This document shows positions 1 to 9,359 of a stretch of DNA of 64,000 nt, piece by piece. This stretch comes from Kushneria marisflavi (GTDB lineage: Bacteria > Pseudomonadota > Gammaproteobacteria > Pseudomonadales > Halomonadaceae). The stretch spans positions 2,170,001-2,234,000 of the forward strand of contig NZ_CP021358.1 in assembly GCF_002157205.1 (NCBI RefSeq), read 5' to 3'. The notes under the pieces were generated by a model. The model made no database searches. It was not told where the DNA came from and was given only the letters and a program-made list of their open reading frames with translations. The position numbers and the translations under genes are program-made. Position 1 is the first letter of the stretch. The number at the start of each line of letters is the position of its first letter.

Positions 1-2
1 CC

Positions 3-1022
3 GAAAACCCCTCCTTTTTGGCCCTGTCACCGGATCGTCGTTATCTCTACAGCGTCAACGAACTCGGGCCGGATACCGCCGGCAAGCCACAGGGGCGGGT
101 CAGTGCCTATTGCATTGACCCTGCCAGCGGCGAGCTGGCCTTTATCAATACCCAACCGACGCAGGGCAGCTGGACCTGCCATTGCTCGGTGCATCCCTCC
201 GGACGCTACCTGTTTGCCGACAATTACGGCACCGGCAGCTTTTCGGTCTTTCCACTGGGGGATAATGGCGAAATCGGGGAAATGAGCGATCTGGTCGAGT
301 CATCGCCCAATGGGCTGGGGCCGGACGGCGTGCGACAGGAAGGGGCACATGCCCACATGATGATCACGGGGCCGAAAGGCCAACACGTCTTTGGCATCGA
401 TCTGGGGGCGGATCGGCTGCTGGCGTTCGAGCTGGACATGGACACCGGCAAGCTCTCAAAGGGGCCGGTGCCCTATGCCAACGTGGCCTCGGGCAGCGGC
501 TGCCGGCATATGGTCTTTCACCCGCAAAAACCTTATGCCTATGTGCTCAACGAGCTGTCTTCCACGGTGGATGTCTTCGACTTTTACCCCGAGCGCGGCA
601 GTTTTATCCAGACCCAGTCGCTGTCGACCCTACCGGCTGACAGCGAATTCGGCCGGCCGGTGTTCAATCCCGACAACCCGGGCGAAGTGCCTACCGGTAG
701 CAATACCACCGCCGAGCTGCGCATCCATCCGCAGGGGCGTTTTCTCTACGCCACCAATCGCGGCATGAACAGCATTGCAGTGTTCCAGGTAGACGATGAC
801 AGCGGGCAGTTGATCAATACCGGCTGGGTCTCCAGCGGCGGCGACATTCCACGCGGCATGAACCTGGACCTTTCCGGGCGTTTCCTTTATGTCGGCAACC
901 AGAACAGCGACACCATCAAGGTGTTCAGCATCGATCCGAAAAGTGGCGCGCTGGAAGGCCCCATACAGACGATTGATTCACCGGTGCCGGTCGACTTTGC
1001 TTTCAGGGCCTTCAGCGGCTGA
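3..1022 (+). CDS. Lactonase family beta-propeller protein (6-phosphogluconolactonase/YbhE-like), 5'-truncated
   Basis: Cytoplasmic seven-bladed beta-propeller lactonase of the YbhE/Pgl family, which hydrolyses sugar lactones such as 6-phosphogluconolactone. The reading frame is already open at the window edge: residues ENPSFLALSPDRRYLY precede and include the first possible TTG start (base 18), and they fit an internal propeller strand, so the true start lies outside the window and roughly 30-40 residues are missing. Repeated blade motifs of the type 'HPSGRYLF', 'HPQGRFLY' and 'DLSGRFLY' are visible along the length. The substrate is not certain: many family members act on sugar lactones other than 6-phosphogluconolactone, and the pentose dehydrogenase at about 10.8 kb would need a lactonase. 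Ends with TGA; no terminator is evident before the convergent asparaginase gene. Confidence 0.85.
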   Translation, partial: ENPSFLALSPDRRYLYSVNELGPDTAGKPQGRVSAYCIDPASGELAFINTQPTQGSWTCHCSVHPSGRYLFADNYGTGSFSVFPLGDNGEIGEMSDLVESSPNGLGPDGVRQEGAHAHMMITGPKGQHVFGIDLGADRLLAFELDMDTGKLSKGPVPYANVASGSGCRHMVFHPQKPYAYVLNELSSTVDVFDFYPERGSFIQTQSLSTLPADSEFGRPVFNPDNPGEVPTGSNTTAELRIHPQGRFLYATNRGMNSIAVFQVDDDSGQLINTGWVSSGGDIPRGMNLDLSGRFLYVGNQNSDTIKVFSIDPKSGALEGPIQTIDSPVPVDFAFRAFSG

Positions 1023-1066
1023 TTGAAGCTCAAGGGCGCCGCTGTGATCAACGGCACCCATCGGTC

Positions 1067-2035
1067 TCAATCGCGGCACAATTCAAGCATCAGGGCGATC
1101 CTGGCCTTCACCGGTGATAGCGCCGCCATGATCGGAAAGGCGGCGTCCGATGTGGGCAGTAGCCGTCCCTCGTTGCAGCGCGCGGCCACCCTCACCTCGA
1201 TCCCGGCCGCCTGAGCCCGATGGGCGGCCTGCTCGAGCTCGCGATGAAGACTGGCATTGCCGGTCGCGCCGAGCACGAGCCCCGCCACTGCATCCGCCGC
1301 GCCGCTTTGCCGCTCGCGCACGAGTAGATCAATCAGCGCACCGTTGGCGCCTGCGTGGCTGAGCACGATCTCTACCCGGGGCCATTGATCGGCGCCCGGC
1401 GGGGTCAACGACTCGCCTGCAGCTTGATGAGGCCAGGCGCGCAGCTGTCGGACGCTGGCCTCTTCCACATAACCGATGGGGCCGCTATCGCCAGAGCCAA
1501 ACGCCTTCAGGCGATAGGGGTGGGTCTTGCTCACTTCGATCGCGCCGTGAATTTCACCGGCACAGACCACCGTAACGCCTGCCGCCTCGGGCGTTGCCAC
1601 CACGGCCAGCGCGTCGCGCAGGTTTTGCGGGCCATCCGGCATCAACGCGGTTGACGGGCGCATCGCACAGGCGAGCACCACGGGTTTGGAAGCGGGCAGC
1701 ACCGAGTGCAGGAAAAAGGCGGTCTCCTCGACGGTATCGGTACCGTGAGTAATGACCAGCCCCGTAACGTCATCCTGGGCCAGCCAGTGCTGGCAGCGCT
1801 CATGCAGGCTCTGCCAGGTGGCGGTATCCATGTCCTTGCTGTCGAGCTGGGCAACCTGCTCGGCATGCAGGGTAAAGCCGTCCGGGGCGGCAATACCTCC
1901 CAGCAGGTCCTCTACCGACACCGTGCCGGCGGTATAGCCAAGGTTGGCCCCTGCCTGTGAGGAGGAACCGGCAATGGTGCCGCCGGTACCGAGCACGACA
2001 ATGCGACGTGCCTTGCCGGAAAGGGAGTGGGTCAT
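1067..2035 (-). CDS. L-asparaginase (type I/II asparaginase family)
   Basis: Hydrolyses asparagine to aspartate and ammonia. The 322-residue protein has the N-terminal nucleophile motif TGGT at residues 17-20 (catalytic Thr17) and the second-triad motif HGTD at 97-100. No signal peptide is seen, so a cytoplasmic enzyme is likely. The start at 2035 is chosen because the ATG is preceded by a GGAG ribosome site and matches the usual family N-terminus; a longer frame upstream runs into the next gene. It lies 16 bp downstream of the DSD1-family gene on the same strand, so the two are probably co-transcribed. The product aspartate links it to the hydroxyaspartate/D-amino-acid enzymes around it. Alternative: a glutaminase-asparaginase with broader specificity. 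Confidence 0.9.
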   Translation of the reverse strand: MTHSLSGKARRIVVLGTGGTIAGSSSQAGANLGYTAGTVSVEDLLGGIAAPDGFTLHAEQVAQLDSKDMDTATWQSLHERCQHWLAQDDVTGLVITHGTDTVEETAFFLHSVLPASKPVVLACAMRPSTALMPDGPQNLRDALAVVATPEAAGVTVVCAGEIHGAIEVSKTHPYRLKAFGSGDSGPIGYVEEASVRQLRAWPHQAAGESLTPPGADQWPRVEIVLSHAGANGALIDLLVRERQSGAADAVAGLVLGATGNASLHRELEQAAHRAQAAGIEVRVAARCNEGRLLPTSDAAFPIMAALSPVKARIALMLELCRD

Positions 2036-2051
2036 GATCTCTGCTCCATAA

Positions 2052-3185
2052 TTACCAGCCATAAAAGCGTGGCCGGGTCTCGATACTGTCATCAGACAGC
2101 AGGACCTTGTATTCAGGGTGCTGGGCACCGGTGGCGCACGCGTGGTTGGGCAGAATACGCAGACGCGTGCCGATGGGGAAACGTTGCCTGATGTCGTGAT
2201 CGACATCGACTCTGCAGGAGACGATCCCATGCTCCTGATTGGCCCCGCTTAGAACGTAGCCTTCCAGCACGGTGCCGCTGTCGGTGCAGACCTGACCGAA
2301 ACCGAAATCATGCGTCTGTTTCTGGGTGCCGCGGTCGCGACTCATCGCCATCCAGCCGGCATCGACAATCGCCCATCCCTTCTCCTGCTGATGGCCGATC
2401 ACGGTCGTCAACACGCTCAGCGCGATGTCATCCAGCGTGCACACGCCCACATTGTGCATGACCAGATCAAAAAAAACGTAAACGCCGGCACGAACTTCGG
2501 TCACCCCTTCCAGATGCTCGGCACTCAGGGCCGTGGGGGTTGAACCAACGCTGACAGCCGGGCAGGGCAGACCGGCCTCGCGCAGCCGCTGTGCGGCTCG
2601 TACGGCTGCGGCGCGCTCCTGTTCGGCGATCTGGCGCAGTGCGTCAGGCGTGCTGTGGTCATAGCTGGAGCCGGCATGGGTCATGACGCCTCCCAAAGTC
2701 ATGCCGCCTTTTTGAAGCGCGTGTGCGATCTCGGGAAGGGCATCGTCTTCGGGTTTGATGCCCGCCCGATGTCCGTCGCTGTCGATCTCGATCCAGACCT
2801 CGAAGGTGGCGCCATGCGCCTTTCCGAAATCGTTCAGCGCATGGGCGGCGTCGATATTATCCACGATGAGCGTCAGATCACAGCCGCGCTGACACAGCGC
2901 CAGCGCGCGGGGAAGCTTGTCCGGGGCGATGCCCACGGCGTAGAGAATATCGGTGATGCCTGCGGCGAAGAACTGCTCGGCTTCCTTGAGGGTCGAGACG
3001 GTGATGCCTCGGGCACCGGCTGCCACCTGCGCCCGTGTCACGTCCGGACACTTGGCTGTCTTGACGTGCGGGCGAAAGCGGACGCCAAGGTGATCCATGC
3101 GGGTCTGCATCCGCTCAATATTGCGTTGCATGCGCTGGACATCGATCAGAGCGGCAGGTGTCTCGACAGAGTGAAGAGAAGTCAT
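2052..3185 (-). CDS. DSD1-family PLP enzyme (3-hydroxy-D-aspartate aldolase / D-threonine aldolase / D-serine dehydratase-like)
   Basis: Fold-type III PLP enzyme of 377 residues with an alanine-racemase-like N-terminal barrel and a metal-binding C-terminal beta domain. The PLP lysine is Lys42 in the motif RPHVKTAK. The divalent-metal pair is His348 and Cys350 in NHACATG, as in eukaryotic D-serine dehydratase. This family includes D-threonine aldolase, D-serine dehydratase and beta-hydroxyaspartate aldolase (BhcC), and sequence alone does not decide between them. Start 3185 is the first ATG matching the family N-terminus; the longer frame extends into the divergent promoter. It precedes asparaginase by 16 bp and is divergent from a PAS-HTH regulator and a dehydratase, a context resembling hydroxyaspartate or D-amino-acid catabolism. 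Confidence 0.87.
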   Translation of the reverse strand: MTSLHSVETPAALIDVQRMQRNIERMQTRMDHLGVRFRPHVKTAKCPDVTRAQVAAGARGITVSTLKEAEQFFAAGITDILYAVGIAPDKLPRALALCQRGCDLTLIVDNIDAAHALNDFGKAHGATFEVWIEIDSDGHRAGIKPEDDALPEIAHALQKGGMTLGGVMTHAGSSYDHSTPDALRQIAEQERAAAVRAAQRLREAGLPCPAVSVGSTPTALSAEHLEGVTEVRAGVYVFFDLVMHNVGVCTLDDIALSVLTTVIGHQQEKGWAIVDAGWMAMSRDRGTQKQTHDFGFGQVCTDSGTVLEGYVLSGANQEHGIVSCRVDVDHDIRQRFPIGTRLRILPNHACATGAQHPEYKVLLSDDSIETRPRFYGW

Positions 3186-3273
3186 GGCAGGCGACCATCC
3201 GGGTTGTAGGGGTTGTGTTGACAATTTGTATAAAAATAAACAAAGTGTCAAAAATCAAGGGGCAGTGCCTACC

Positions 3274-3903
3274 ATGACGTCAAAAACTCCGGAGCAGCAG
3301 TGGTTGCTCGAACAGCTTCAGCAGGTCGCCGACGGGGTCGCCCAGACCTTTGCTCCCTTCTGCGAGGTGGTTGTCCACGACCTGCTCACCCCTTCGCACG
3401 CCGTGCTGGCGATCCATAACAACCTGTCCGGTCGGGAGCCCGGCCATCCGGCCACCGAGCTGGGGCTGGCCAGAATTCAGGACGCCGAACTCGATCCGGT
3501 GATTGCCAACTACCCCAACCGGTTTTCGGATGGTCGTCAGCTCAAGAGTACGTCGATCGGCATCAAGGATCGTGAGGGACGCTATATCGCTGCGCTGTGC
3601 ATGAACATCGATCTCAGCGTCTTTCAGGGATTTCAGGGCATGCTTAACCAGTTTGTCGCGCTTCAGGGCGACGCACCGACGCAGGAGACGCTGGACCCGA
3701 TGGGCGGCGATGCCATTCGGGCGCGTATCGACCGATTCGCCGCGAGCCTGGCCACCACGCCGCGCGCGCTCAAGGCAGAAGATCGCAGGGTGCTGGTCAG
3801 GGCACTCAAGGCAGAAGGGCTGCTGGAAGTGCGTCGGGCGATGGAAATTGTTGCCGCCCATCTGGGCGTGTCTCGCGCCTCGGTCTATGGCTATGCAAGA
3901 TAG
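3274..3903 (+). CDS. YheO/DauR-like PAS-HTH transcriptional regulator
   Basis: DNA-binding regulator of 209 residues. The N-terminal two-thirds is a YheO-like PAS domain (VVHDLLTPSHAVLAIHNNLSG, then a segment around residue 90 with 'STSIGIKDREGRYIAALC'-type strands), and the C-terminus carries a helix-turn-helix ending 'AAHLGVSRASVYGYAR'. The best studied relative, DauR of Pseudomonas, represses D-arginine catabolism. Start 3274 (ATG) is chosen because the PAS domain begins there; the longer frame from 3184 overlaps the divergent gene's start. It sits between an 88-bp divergent promoter region shared with the DSD1-family gene and the dehydratase gene 90 bp downstream, so it is the likely local regulator of both, sensing an amino-acid substrate or product. 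Confidence 0.85.
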   Translation: MTSKTPEQQWLLEQLQQVADGVAQTFAPFCEVVVHDLLTPSHAVLAIHNNLSGREPGHPATELGLARIQDAELDPVIANYPNRFSDGRQLKSTSIGIKDREGRYIAALCMNIDLSVFQGFQGMLNQFVALQGDAPTQETLDPMGGDAIRARIDRFAASLATTPRALKAEDRRVLVRALKAEGLLEVRRAMEIVAAHLGVSRASVYGYAR

Positions 3904-3993
3904 TGTCTGGTGCTGATGGCGCCTGAGGGGACCTCGTGACTCACGCGAGGATCAAGCGGTTTGGTCCGGCCAGCCGGCCGAGAGAGGAGTTCC

Positions 3994-4956
3994 ATGAATC
4001 ACCTTCCCACCTTTGACGATGTGGTCGCTGCATCAAAACGACTTGAAGGCCACGCGCGGCGTACGCCGGTCATGACCTCGCGTACTGTCGATGAGACGCT
4101 GGGCGCGCAGGTCTTTTTCAAGTGCGAAAACCTTCAGCGCACGGGCGCCTTCAAGTTCCGGGGCGCCTTCAATACGCTCTCCAGGTTCAGTCCCGAGCAA
4201 AGGCGTGCCGGCGTGGTGGCGTTCTCTTCCGGCAATCATGCCCAGGCCATTGCCCTGTCTGCCCGGATGCTGGACATCCCGGCGACCATCGTCATGCCCC
4301 AGGACGCACCAGAGGCCAAGGTGGCGGCCACCCAAGGCTATGGCGGGCAGGTGGTGATGTATGATCGCTACACTGAGGATCGGGAGCAGATTGGCCGAGA
4401 CCTGGCCGAGAGACATGGTCTGACGTTGATCCCCCCCTATGATCACCCCGATGTGCTCGCAGGGCAGGGGACGGCCGCCATGGAACTTCTTGAGGAGACC
4501 GGTCCGCTGGATGCGCTGTTCGTTTGTCTGGGCGGTGGTGGTCTGCTGTCGGGGTGTGCGCTGGCGGCTCGTGCGATGTCACCGCAGTGTCGGGTCTATG
4601 GCGTCGAGCCCGAGGCAGGCAATGACGGACAGCAATCGTTTCGCTCGGGACGGATCGTCCATATCGATACCCCCAAAACCATTGCCGATGGCGCGCAGAC
4701 CCAGCATCTGGGTCAGATCACCTTTCCGATCATCCAGCGCGATGTCGACGACATTCTGACCGCCTCGGACGCCGAACTTATCGAGTGCATGTCGTTTATG
4801 GCCGAGCGCATGAAGCTGGTGGTCGAGCCGACCGGTTGTCTTGGTTTTGCCGCCGCCCGACAGAGGGCGGCCGAGCTCAGGGGCAAGCGTGTCGGCATCA
4901 TCATCAGTGGTGGCAACGTTGACATGGCGCGCTTTGCCGGTCTTCTGAGCGCCTGA
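3994..4956 (+). CDS. Threonine/serine or threo-3-hydroxyaspartate dehydratase (fold-type II PLP)
   Basis: PLP-dependent ammonia-lyase of 320 residues. The Schiff-base lysine is Lys54 in FKFRGAFN; the substrate loop SSGNHAQA is at 78-85; the phosphate-binding glycine run GGGG is in 'CLGGGGLLSG'; and SGGNVD lies near the C-terminus. It lacks a C-terminal ACT domain, so it is of the catabolic/serine-racemase size class rather than the feedback-regulated IlvA. This class includes serine racemase, catabolic threonine dehydratase and L-threo-3-hydroxyaspartate dehydratase (BhcB). AGAGAGGAG precedes the chosen ATG at 3994. The neighbouring DSD1-family enzyme and asparaginase favour hydroxyaspartate or D/L-serine catabolism, but this is inference. 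Confidence 0.87.
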   Translation: MNHLPTFDDVVAASKRLEGHARRTPVMTSRTVDETLGAQVFFKCENLQRTGAFKFRGAFNTLSRFSPEQRRAGVVAFSSGNHAQAIALSARMLDIPATIVMPQDAPEAKVAATQGYGGQVVMYDRYTEDREQIGRDLAERHGLTLIPPYDHPDVLAGQGTAAMELLEETGPLDALFVCLGGGGLLSGCALAARAMSPQCRVYGVEPEAGNDGQQSFRSGRIVHIDTPKTIADGAQTQHLGQITFPIIQRDVDDILTASDAELIECMSFMAERMKLVVEPTGCLGFAAARQRAAELRGKRVGIIISGGNVDMARFAGLLSA

Positions 4957-4979
4957 TTTCTGGTCAGCCTTTCCTGCCG

Positions 4980-4999
4980 ACGGCCCGCCATCGGGCCGT
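4980..4999. terminator. GC-rich hairpin between convergent genes
   Basis: Eight-base-pair perfect stem (ACGGCCCG/CGGGCCGT) with loop CCAT between the dehydratase stop and the ppsR stop. There is no U-run on either strand, so this may be a weak bidirectional or Rho-assisted terminator rather than a classical intrinsic one. Confidence 0.4.
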
Positions 5000-5032
5000 C
5001 CGTTGCCTCCCTGTGACGATTCACACCCGCGA

Positions 5033-5854
5033 CTAGAAAATGCGCCGATCGATTCCGAGGGTGTCCATCAGGCGGGTGGCGATCTCCTCGACCGAGTAGT
5101 TGGTGGTGTCCAGATAGGGGATGCGCAGCCGACGATAGAGCGCCTCGACCTCGGAAAGCTCCAGTCGACATTGCCTGAGAGAGGCATAGGTGCTGGCGGT
5201 GCGCCGCTCGTTGCGAATGGCGGCAAGTCGGTCGGCATTGATGGTCAATCCAAACAGCTTGCCGCGTTGCTCTCGAAGGGCCGGCGGCAGCGCCAGGCGG
5301 TCCATGTCATCTGCAATGAAGGGATAGTTGGCAACCCGCAGACCAAACTGCATGGCCAGATACAGACTGGTGGGTGTTTTGCCACAGCGTGAGACGCCGA
5401 TCAGGATCACCTGAGCCTGCTCGAGATGGCGCAGCGACAGGCCATCATCGTGGGCCAGGGCATAGTCGATGGCCGCGATACGTTCATCATAGCGGGCCAC
5501 ATTGCGCTGATTGAGCCCGTGAGTGCGGTGCAGCGTGGGATGCGGTGCCATGTTGAGCTCTTCGCTGAGCGGGGCGATGACGGATTCGATCACGTCATGG
5601 CAGAAGCCGTGACTCGACAGGATGATCTGGCGAATTTCATCACTGACGATCGAGTAAAAGACGATGGGTCGCTCACCGGTCTCGGCAAAGAGCCGGTCAA
5701 TACGGTCACGAATTTCGATCGCGCGCTCGCGAGTGTCGACGAAGGGCCAGGTGCGTTGGGTAAATTCCGTATCAAACTGGGAAAGAACGGCATGTCCCAG
5801 CACTTCCATGGTAATGGCCGTGCCATCGGAAATATAAAACACTGTTTTTGGCAT
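5033..5854 (-). CDS. ppsR: Phosphoenolpyruvate synthase regulatory protein (bifunctional kinase/pyrophosphorylase)
   Basis: DUF299-family bifunctional enzyme of 273 residues that inactivates PEP synthase by ADP-dependent phosphorylation of a threonine next to the catalytic histidine and reactivates it by Pi-dependent dephosphorylation. The P-loop GVSRCGKT is at residues 153-160, and the family start '[15 protein letters not shown]' fixes the ATG at 5854, which has a strong GAGAGGGG ribosome site. A longer frame upstream is not preceded by a ribosome site. It is divergent from its target gene ppsA across a 459-bp gap, the usual arrangement in gammaproteobacteria, so the assignment is firm. The intergenic region presumably carries promoters for both. 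Confidence 0.97.
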   Translation of the reverse strand: MPKTVFYISDGTAITMEVLGHAVLSQFDTEFTQRTWPFVDTRERAIEIRDRIDRLFAETGERPIVFYSIVSDEIRQIILSSHGFCHDVIESVIAPLSEELNMAPHPTLHRTHGLNQRNVARYDERIAAIDYALAHDDGLSLRHLEQAQVILIGVSRCGKTPTSLYLAMQFGLRVANYPFIADDMDRLALPPALREQRGKLFGLTINADRLAAIRNERRTASTYASLRQCRLELSEVEALYRRLRIPYLDTTNYSVEEIATRLMDTLGIDRRIF

Positions 5855-6313
5855 AAGCCCCTCTCTTCCCGACATAAAAAGACACGATTTATCAGGCATT
5901 AAACCACGGTAATGGCCAAAATGTTGCAATGCCATTGCGACCTTATTTGTCAAATTTGCGCACGCACTACAAACCATGTAGTGATTTTTTGTGCTCTGTT
6001 TATTTTGATATTATTTTTTATATTCAATTAGTTGAATTGCGTTGTTCATACTTTGTGTTAATGCATTGTAGTAGTCTTTCAAAATGCTCCTGGTCTTAAA
6101 ACTTGTCATGAAGGCTATGGCAGGTCGAAAAAAATGATTACGCTCTGCTCGACTGTCATGGGACAGAAGAATTTGAAAAACGTCGTTTTTATGTGGTCGT
6201 GCGATGCATCGACACGCCCCGGGCGACGTTTTTTTTACGTTGTTTACTTTTGGGTAGGGCACCGCCGGTAGCTTCGGGTATTGGTGGCTAAAGGATTGCC
6301 GGGAGAGACGGAA
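5855..6313. other. 459-bp AT-rich ppsR-ppsA intergenic region
   Basis: Non-coding divergent region, clearly richer in A+T than its neighbours, especially 5940-6180. I see no convincing small gene. It contains the inverted repeat at 6176-6233 described separately and a 10-bp palindrome (CGATGCATCG, 6202-6211). Promoters for both genes must lie here, but I could not place -35/-10 pairs with confidence. Confidence 0.7.
6176..6236 (+). promoter_or_regulatory. Terminator-like inverted repeat in the ppsA leader (candidate attenuator)
   Basis: Perfect 10-bp arms AAAAACGTCG (6176-6185) and CGACGTTTTT (6224-6233) are separated by 38 nt and followed by an uninterrupted run of eight T (6229-6236). The loop contains a 10-bp palindrome (6202-6211) that could form an inner hairpin. 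The structure ends about 78 nt before the ppsA start codon. If transcription starts upstream, it could act as an attenuator; if it starts downstream, it is only a promoter-region palindrome. Function is inferred from sequence alone. Confidence 0.4.
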
Positions 6314-8770
6314 ATGAGTGATCGCAAGGTGACAGACGACAATCGCCCCAACAGCGCTGAGCTGGATGTGCTCTGGTATGACCAGGTGGGCATGCACGAT
6401 GTGGATCGTGTCGGAGGCAAGAATGCCTCGCTGGGCGAGATGATCAGTCATCTGACCAGTCTGGGCGTTCAGGTGCCCAATGGCTTTGCGACCACCGCCG
6501 ATGCATGGCGACGCTTTCTGGAGCAGAGCGGTCTGGATGATCGCATCCACGCTCTGCTTGATGAGACCGACATCGACGATACCCAGGCGCTGGCCGCTGC
6601 CGGCACCCGTATTCGTCAGTGGGTGATCGACACGCCCTTTACCGCTGAACTCGACAGCGCCATCGCCACGGCCTACGAACAGCTGGCAGGCGACAATCCG
6701 AACGCTTCCTTTGCGGTACGCTCGTCGGCCACGGCCGAGGATATGCCGGACGCTTCCTTTGCCGGCCAGCAGGAAACCTTCCTCAACGTGCAGGGACTGG
6801 ACGCGGTGCGTGAGGCGATTCACCACGTGTTTGCCTCGCTGTTCAATGACCGCGCCATCTCCTACCGCGTTCACCAGGGCTACGATCACAAGGGCGTGGC
6901 GCTGTCCGCCGGTGTGCAGCGCATGGTGCGCTCGGATCTGGCCACCTCGGGCGTCATGTTCACCATCGACACCGAGTCCGGCTTCGATCAGGTCGTGTTC
7001 ATTACCGCCGCCTGGGGTCTGGGCGAAATGGTGGTACAGGGCGCCGTCAATCCGGATGAATACTACGTTCACAAGCCCACTCTGGCTGCCAATCGCCCCT
7101 CGGTCGTGCGTCGCAGCATGGGCACCAAGGCCGAGCGCATGGTGTATGCCGATGATCGCGCTCACGGCAAGCAGGTACGCATCGAGCCGGTCGATACCGC
7201 CGACCAGGACCGTTTCTGCCTGAGCGATGAGGAGATTGAAGCGCTGGCCCGTCAGGCCATGCTGATCGAGCAGCACTATGGCCGCCCGATGGACATCGAG
7301 TGGGCGAAGGATGGTCACACCGGTGAGCTTTTGATCGTTCAGGCGCGTCCGGAAACCGTTCGCTCGCGCAAGCAGGTCATGGAGCGCTACCAGCTCAAGT
7401 CTCGTGGCCCGGTGGTCGCCGAAGGGCGCGCCATCGGTCAGCGCATCGGCGCCGGCCCCGTGAAGATCATCTCCGACATCAGCCAGATGCATGAAGTCTC
7501 TCCTGGCGATGTGCTGGTCACCGACATGACCGACCCGGACTGGGAACCGATCATGAAGCGTGCCGCGGCGATCGTGACCAACCGTGGCGGACGTACCTGC
7601 CACGCGGCGATCATCGCCCGTGAACTGGGAATTCCGGCCGTGGTCGGCTGTGGCGATGCCACCGAACGGCTGACTTCGACCTCTCATGTCACCGTTTCCT
7701 GTGCCGAGGGCGACACCGGCTACATCTACGAAGGCGAGCTGGAGTTCGAGGTCAAGAGTGCTGCCATTGATGACCTGCCGGAGCTGCCGCTCAAACTGAT
7801 GATGAACGTCGGCAACCCCGACCGAGCCTTTGACTTTGCCACACTGCCCAACGAGGGTGTGGGTCTGGCGCGTCTGGAGTTCATCATCAACCGCATGATC
7901 GGCATTCACCCGCGTGCCCTGCTGGAGTTCGACCGTCAGACGCCGGCGCTGCAGGCTGAAATCAAGAGCCGCATTGCGGGTTACTCTGATCCGGTCGAGT
8001 TCTACGTGGCCCGTCTGACCGAAGGCATGGCGACCCTGGCGGCGGCCTTCTGGCCCAAGCGTGTCATCGTGCGTCTGTCGGACTTCAAGACCAACGAGTA
8101 CGCTAACCTGGTGGGTGGTGAACAGTACGAGCCGCACGAGGAAAACCCGATGCTGGGCTTCCGCGGTGCCGGTCGCTACGTCTCGCCGGACTTCCGTGAC
8201 TGCTTCGCGCTGGAGTGTCAGGCGGTCAAGCGGGTACGCGACGTGATGGGCCTTGAAAACGTCGAGATCATGATTCCGTTCGTGCGGACGCTCAAGGACG
8301 CCAGCGCCGTTATCGAGACGCTGGAAACCCACGGTCTCAAGCGCGGTGAAAACGGCCTCAAGGTCATCATGATGTGCGAGCTGCCTTCCAATGCGCTGCT
8401 GGCCGATCAGTTCCTTGAGTACTTTGATGGCTTCTCGATCGGCTCCAACGACATGACCCAGCTCACGCTGGGGCTGGACCGCGACTCCGGTACGGTCTCC
8501 GAGCAGTTCGACGAGCGCAATGATGCCGTCCTGGCCCTGCTGTCGATGGCCATCCGCGCGGCCAAGCGTCAGGGCAAGTATGTGGGCATCTGCGGGCAGG
8601 GCCCGTCGGATCATCCGGACTTCGCGGCCTGGCTGATGGCGGAAGGCATCGACAGTCTCTCGCTCAACCCGGATACCGTGATCAATACCTGGATTGCGCT
8701 GGGGGAGCAGGGTGACGGTGGCGCGCCTCAGGCGGGCAATGGCCAGCCGGCATCACTGCTCAACAAGTAA
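6314..8770 (+). CDS. ppsA: Phosphoenolpyruvate synthase (pyruvate, water dikinase)
   Basis: Converts pyruvate, ATP and water to PEP, AMP and phosphate, the entry to gluconeogenesis from three-carbon compounds. The 818-residue protein is of normal length. Domains in order: PPDK N-terminal ATP-grasp domain (about 25-360), swivelling phosphohistidine domain with '[10 protein letters not shown]' (catalytic His430, regulatory Thr428 just before it), and C-terminal PEP-binding TIM barrel ending with '[12 protein letters not shown]' (Cys760). The ATG at 6314 has GGGAGAG eight bases upstream and is preferred over the TTG at 6281. The residue pattern around His430 is what PpsR recognises, in agreement with the divergent ppsR gene. 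A strong terminator follows. Confidence 0.97.
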   Translation: MSDRKVTDDNRPNSAELDVLWYDQVGMHDVDRVGGKNASLGEMISHLTSLGVQVPNGFATTADAWRRFLEQSGLDDRIHALLDETDIDDTQALAAAGTRIRQWVIDTPFTAELDSAIATAYEQLAGDNPNASFAVRSSATAEDMPDASFAGQQETFLNVQGLDAVREAIHHVFASLFNDRAISYRVHQGYDHKGVALSAGVQRMVRSDLATSGVMFTIDTESGFDQVVFITAAWGLGEMVVQGAVNPDEYYVHKPTLAANRPSVVRRSMGTKAERMVYADDRAHGKQVRIEPVDTADQDRFCLSDEEIEALARQAMLIEQHYGRPMDIEWAKDGHTGELLIVQARPETVRSRKQVMERYQLKSRGPVVAEGRAIGQRIGAGPVKIISDISQMHEVSPGDVLVTDMTDPDWEPIMKRAAAIVTNRGGRTCHAAIIARELGIPAVVGCGDATERLTSTSHVTVSCAEGDTGYIYEGELEFEVKSAAIDDLPELPLKLMMNVGNPDRAFDFATLPNEGVGLARLEFIINRMIGIHPRALLEFDRQTPALQAEIKSRIAGYSDPVEFYVARLTEGMATLAAAFWPKRVIVRLSDFKTNEYANLVGGEQYEPHEENPMLGFRGAGRYVSPDFRDCFALECQAVKRVRDVMGLENVEIMIPFVRTLKDASAVIETLETHGLKRGENGLKVIMMCELPSNALLADQFLEYFDGFSIGSNDMTQLTLGLDRDSGTVSEQFDERNDAVLALLSMAIRAAKRQGKYVGICGQGPSDHPDFAAWLMAEGIDSLSLNPDTVINTWIALGEQGDGGAPQAGNGQPASLLNK

Positions 8771-8791
8771 CGCATCAGCAAGTCCTCTCAA

Positions 8792-8823
8792 CCGTCCGGC
8801 CCGCAAGGGCCGGGCGGTTTTTT
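8792..8823 (+). terminator. Intrinsic terminator after ppsA
   Basis: Eleven-pair stem (CCGTCCGGCCC with GGGCCGGGCGG, one G-U pair) around loop GCAA, followed by six T. Classical Rho-independent terminator 22 bp after the ppsA stop codon. Confidence 0.92.
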
Positions 8824-8982
8824 AATGCCCGGGCGGTGAAAGGTCCGCTGCTGATCAGGGTGCTCGGTATGGAATCCTCGTATACACGAGGGCAGGGATA
8901 TCAAGGCGGGGGTTATCAAACCTTTGAACGCACGCGGGCATCACATTGATGCTCTTGAGTGAGGCGACGAGCATCAGAGCCG

Positions 8983-9231
8983 TCAGGCCGGCCCCGACTC
9001 ATGGTCGTTTTCCCGACACTTCATCGCCCGCTGATTTTTACGATAACGGCAAATATTCATGATCTGATGGCCGGTAGCGATCCATGCGCTCAGAAACAGG
9101 TCGTGTTCAATGCTGTTTTCGCTGAACAGTCCGTAATGGGAACTGACGATCAAGACGGTGAAGCAAGTGCAAAACATGGCGATAAACTCTCTCGCAATGA
9201 ATCCGGGTCTGAGAGTCTTCAGCAATGACAT
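8983..9231 (-). CDS. Small hypothetical membrane protein (82 aa)
   Basis: I do not recognise this protein. It has one or two hydrophobic stretches (residues about 12-32 'EFIAMFCTCFTVLIVSSHYG' and a weaker one near 44-58) and a basic, polar C-terminus rich in Arg/Lys/Asn, which suggests a small inner-membrane protein with its tail in the cytoplasm. The ATG at 9231 is preceded by AGGAAG at good spacing, and the frame is free of better-supported overlapping genes, so I think it is real. It stands alone between the ppsA terminator and the ROK regulator gene. Confidence 0.5.
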   Translation of the reverse strand: MSLLKTLRPGFIAREFIAMFCTCFTVLIVSSHYGLFSENSIEHDLFLSAWIATGHQIMNICRYRKNQRAMKCRENDHESGPA

Positions 9232-9359
9232 GAGGGCTTCCTGGGAAGTGGTCTGAGGTATATCAGGTTTTAATGTTAAAGCGCGCGTCGCGATGCGTCG
9301 ACCTGACCGGGGCTGGGGAAGACAGCGATGCCGGGGAAAAGTCGGCAAAGGACGTCAGC

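Noticed and set aside
6011..8614. Very long (867-codon) open frame on the minus strand opposite ppsA
   Set aside because: It is a shadow of the GC-rich ppsA gene: no ribosome site, no family resemblance, and ppsA on the other strand has full domain support.
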